Position numbers and translations under genes: made by a program
In this document: positions 63,101 to 64,000 of the stretch, one piece after another
Numbering within the stretch: the first letter of the stretch is position 1
Layout: every line of letters starts with the position of its first letter
Source of the DNA: Bombus terrestris
Lineage: Eukaryota > Arthropoda > Insecta > Hymenoptera > Apidae
Direction of reading: 5' to 3'
Length of the DNA: 64,000 nt
NCBI RefSeq assembly: GCF_910591885.1
Contig: NW_025963549.1
Coordinates: 3,782,001-3,846,000 of the forward strand
Notes under the pieces: generated by a model
Told to the model about the DNA's origin: nothing
Database searches by the model: none
Seen by the model: the letters and a program-made list of their open reading frames with translations, nothing else

Positions 63101-63504
63101 GTCCGAAGTCGCTGACAAAATTAGGCAATAACAGGATATATATGCAAGGCAATATAAAGTATATGTATAGCGTGGAAATTGTAATCGTTGCTCGCTCCCT
63201 CCGCTCGCTCGTAAAAATCTACTCTAGCCTCACAACCCATCCGACACGTTAGAAAATTCGAAATAAGTCGCCTCCTTATCGAATAACGAACGCAAGAGGG
63301 ATTGGTTTTAGGTTAGGCTATAGTTTTCGAGCGCAGCGAGCGAGGGACGCGTAAAGGTGTGTCACCAACCAACAGTTTGCCACATAGGGACATTGAAATA
63401 TTCGCACCAGCCCGAGGAACCGCAAGTCTTTATCGAATTGCGAACTGACAAAAGTTTACAGTTTACCAATAGTTTTACATAAATCGTAATATTTCCACAT
63501 AGTA
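60137..63504 (+). repeat. 4-monomer HOR, 1,684-bp period, two copies
   Basis: Monomers 60137, 60559, 60981 and 61403 are followed by 61821, 62243, 62665 and 63087. Both sets have lengths 422, 422, 422 and 418, for a total of 1,684. Shared states are CGCCCGCTCCGCTCCCTCG (60137/61821), CAATGTGTGG with CTCATAAAAATC and GTAAAGTTGTG (60559/62243), and GGATATATATGC with ACTCTAGCC and AACCCATCCG (61403/63087). The third position differs: 60981 has AATTGGGC and GCTTGGAAG, while 62665 has AACTTGTTGTCC and AATCTAGCCCAACCAC. Confidence 0.85.
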
Positions 63505-64000
63505 CAGTGCAACGTGTGGTCCGAAATCGCTGACAAAATTGGGCAATAACAGGAAATATATGCAAGGCAATATAAGGTATATGTATAGCTTGGAAGTTGT
63601 AATCGTTGTTCGCTCGCTCCGCTCGCTCGTAAAAATCTAGTCCAACCTCACAACCGACCCGACACGTTAGCAAATTTGAAATAAGTCGCCTCCATATCGA
63701 ATAACGAACGCAAGAGGGATTGGTTTTAGGTTAGTCTATAGTTTTCGAGCGAGCGCAGCGAGCGAGGGACGCGTAAAGGTGTGTCACAAACCAACGGTTT
63801 GGCACATAGGGACATTGAAATATTCGCACTAGCTCGAGGAACCGCAAGTCTTTATCGAATTGCGTACTGGCAAAAGTTTACAGTTTATCAATAGTTTTAC
63901 ATAAATAGTAATATTTCCACATAGTACAGTGCAATGTGTGGTCCGAAATCGCTGACAAAATTAGGCAATAACAGGAAATATATGCAAGGCAATATAAGGT
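63505..64000 (+). repeat. Terminal monomer and partial 153rd monomer
   Basis: Monomer 63505 repeats the 60981 type (offset 2,524): AATTGGGCAATAAC, GCTTGGAAG and ACCGACCCGACACG. The last 74 bases from 63,927 begin another copy of the CAATGTGTGG type, so the array runs on beyond the window. Confidence 0.9.

Larger units (their letters stand above)
1..64000 (+). repeat. Head-to-tail satellite array, ~422-bp monomer, 152 full copies
   Basis: The segment beginning CAGTGCAACGTGTGGTCC recurs every ~422 bases from base 1 to base 63,927, always on the same strand. Counting these anchors gives 152 complete monomers and a 74-base partial copy. Most monomers are exactly 422 bp; others are 423 (GG insertion after TATAAATCGA), 421, 420, 418, 417, 415, 413 or 409 bp. 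No stretch falls outside the repeat, and I saw no inserted element, inverted monomer or gap. The array is therefore satellite DNA of a eukaryote. Any role in centromere or heterochromatin function is inference. The phase used for monomer coordinates is arbitrary. The family is not one I recognise. Confidence 0.98.

Noticed and set aside
1640..63673. About 40 ORFs of 67-198 codons, nearly all minus strand (for example 5,016-5,255; 34,494-34,703; 59,572-60,057; 63,362-63,673)
   Set aside because: All are satellite sequence read in one of three frames, with no recognisable domain, no constant reading frame between monomers and no context of a gene. Similar ORFs recur only because the DNA repeats.
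1..64000. Transposable element or viral origin (terminal repeats, integrase or transposase remnants)
   Set aside because: No protein-coding remnant, terminal repeat or target-site duplication was visible in the monomer.

Overview
The whole 64,000-base window is one uninterrupted head-to-tail satellite DNA array. The unit is about 422 bp and all copies lie in the same orientation. Starting from the phase at base 1, I count 152 complete monomers plus 74 bases of a 153rd. I found no genes, RNA genes, transposon insertions, inversions or non-satellite sequence. This is eukaryotic heterochromatin of centromeric, pericentromeric or subtelomeric type. Each monomer carries two or so copies of TTAGG, which hints at an arthropod, but that is too weak to name a species, and I do not recognise this satellite family.

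Every monomer has the same layout: an AT-rich first quarter; a CpG-rich left arm at monomer positions ~104-125; a mixed middle part; a TTAGGTTAG(G) motif at ~222-231; a CpG-rich right arm at ~242-262 that is the near-perfect reverse complement of the left arm; and an AT-rich end at ~377-422. Length variants (423, 421, 420, 418, 417, 415, 413, 409 bp) come mainly from 4-bp and 9-bp deletions inside the two arms.

Monomers are organised into successive higher-order repeat (HOR) domains with different multiplicities: a mixed region with types ancestral to the next domain (1-~4,780); a 7-monomer HOR of 2,955 bp (~4,780-12,825); a mixed zone (to ~15,188); a 6-monomer HOR of 2,520 bp with one copy enlarged to 2,942 bp (15,189-25,690); an overlapping 8-monomer period of 3,376 bp (~24,485-30,165); mixed monomers (to ~37,960); an 8-monomer HOR of 3,363 bp (~37,960-44,770); a 5-monomer HOR of 2,088-2,097 bp that is itself repeated after 7,957 bp (~45,490-50,395 and ~53,540-58,460); duplicated linker segments (50,395-53,540 and 58,895-59,975); and a 4-monomer HOR of 1,684 bp (60,137-63,504).

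The open reading frames found here (67-198 codons, almost all on the minus strand) are by-products of the repeat and not genes. Since 422 is not a multiple of 3, consecutive monomers are read in different frames, and the longest ORF reads the same satellite segment twice in two frames. The real content is the record of unequal exchange and gene conversion: a bracketed conversion tract near 11.6-11.8 kb, a monomer from a distant domain inserted in one HOR copy at 21.9 kb, and HOR switch points that often fall near the two inverted-repeat arms.
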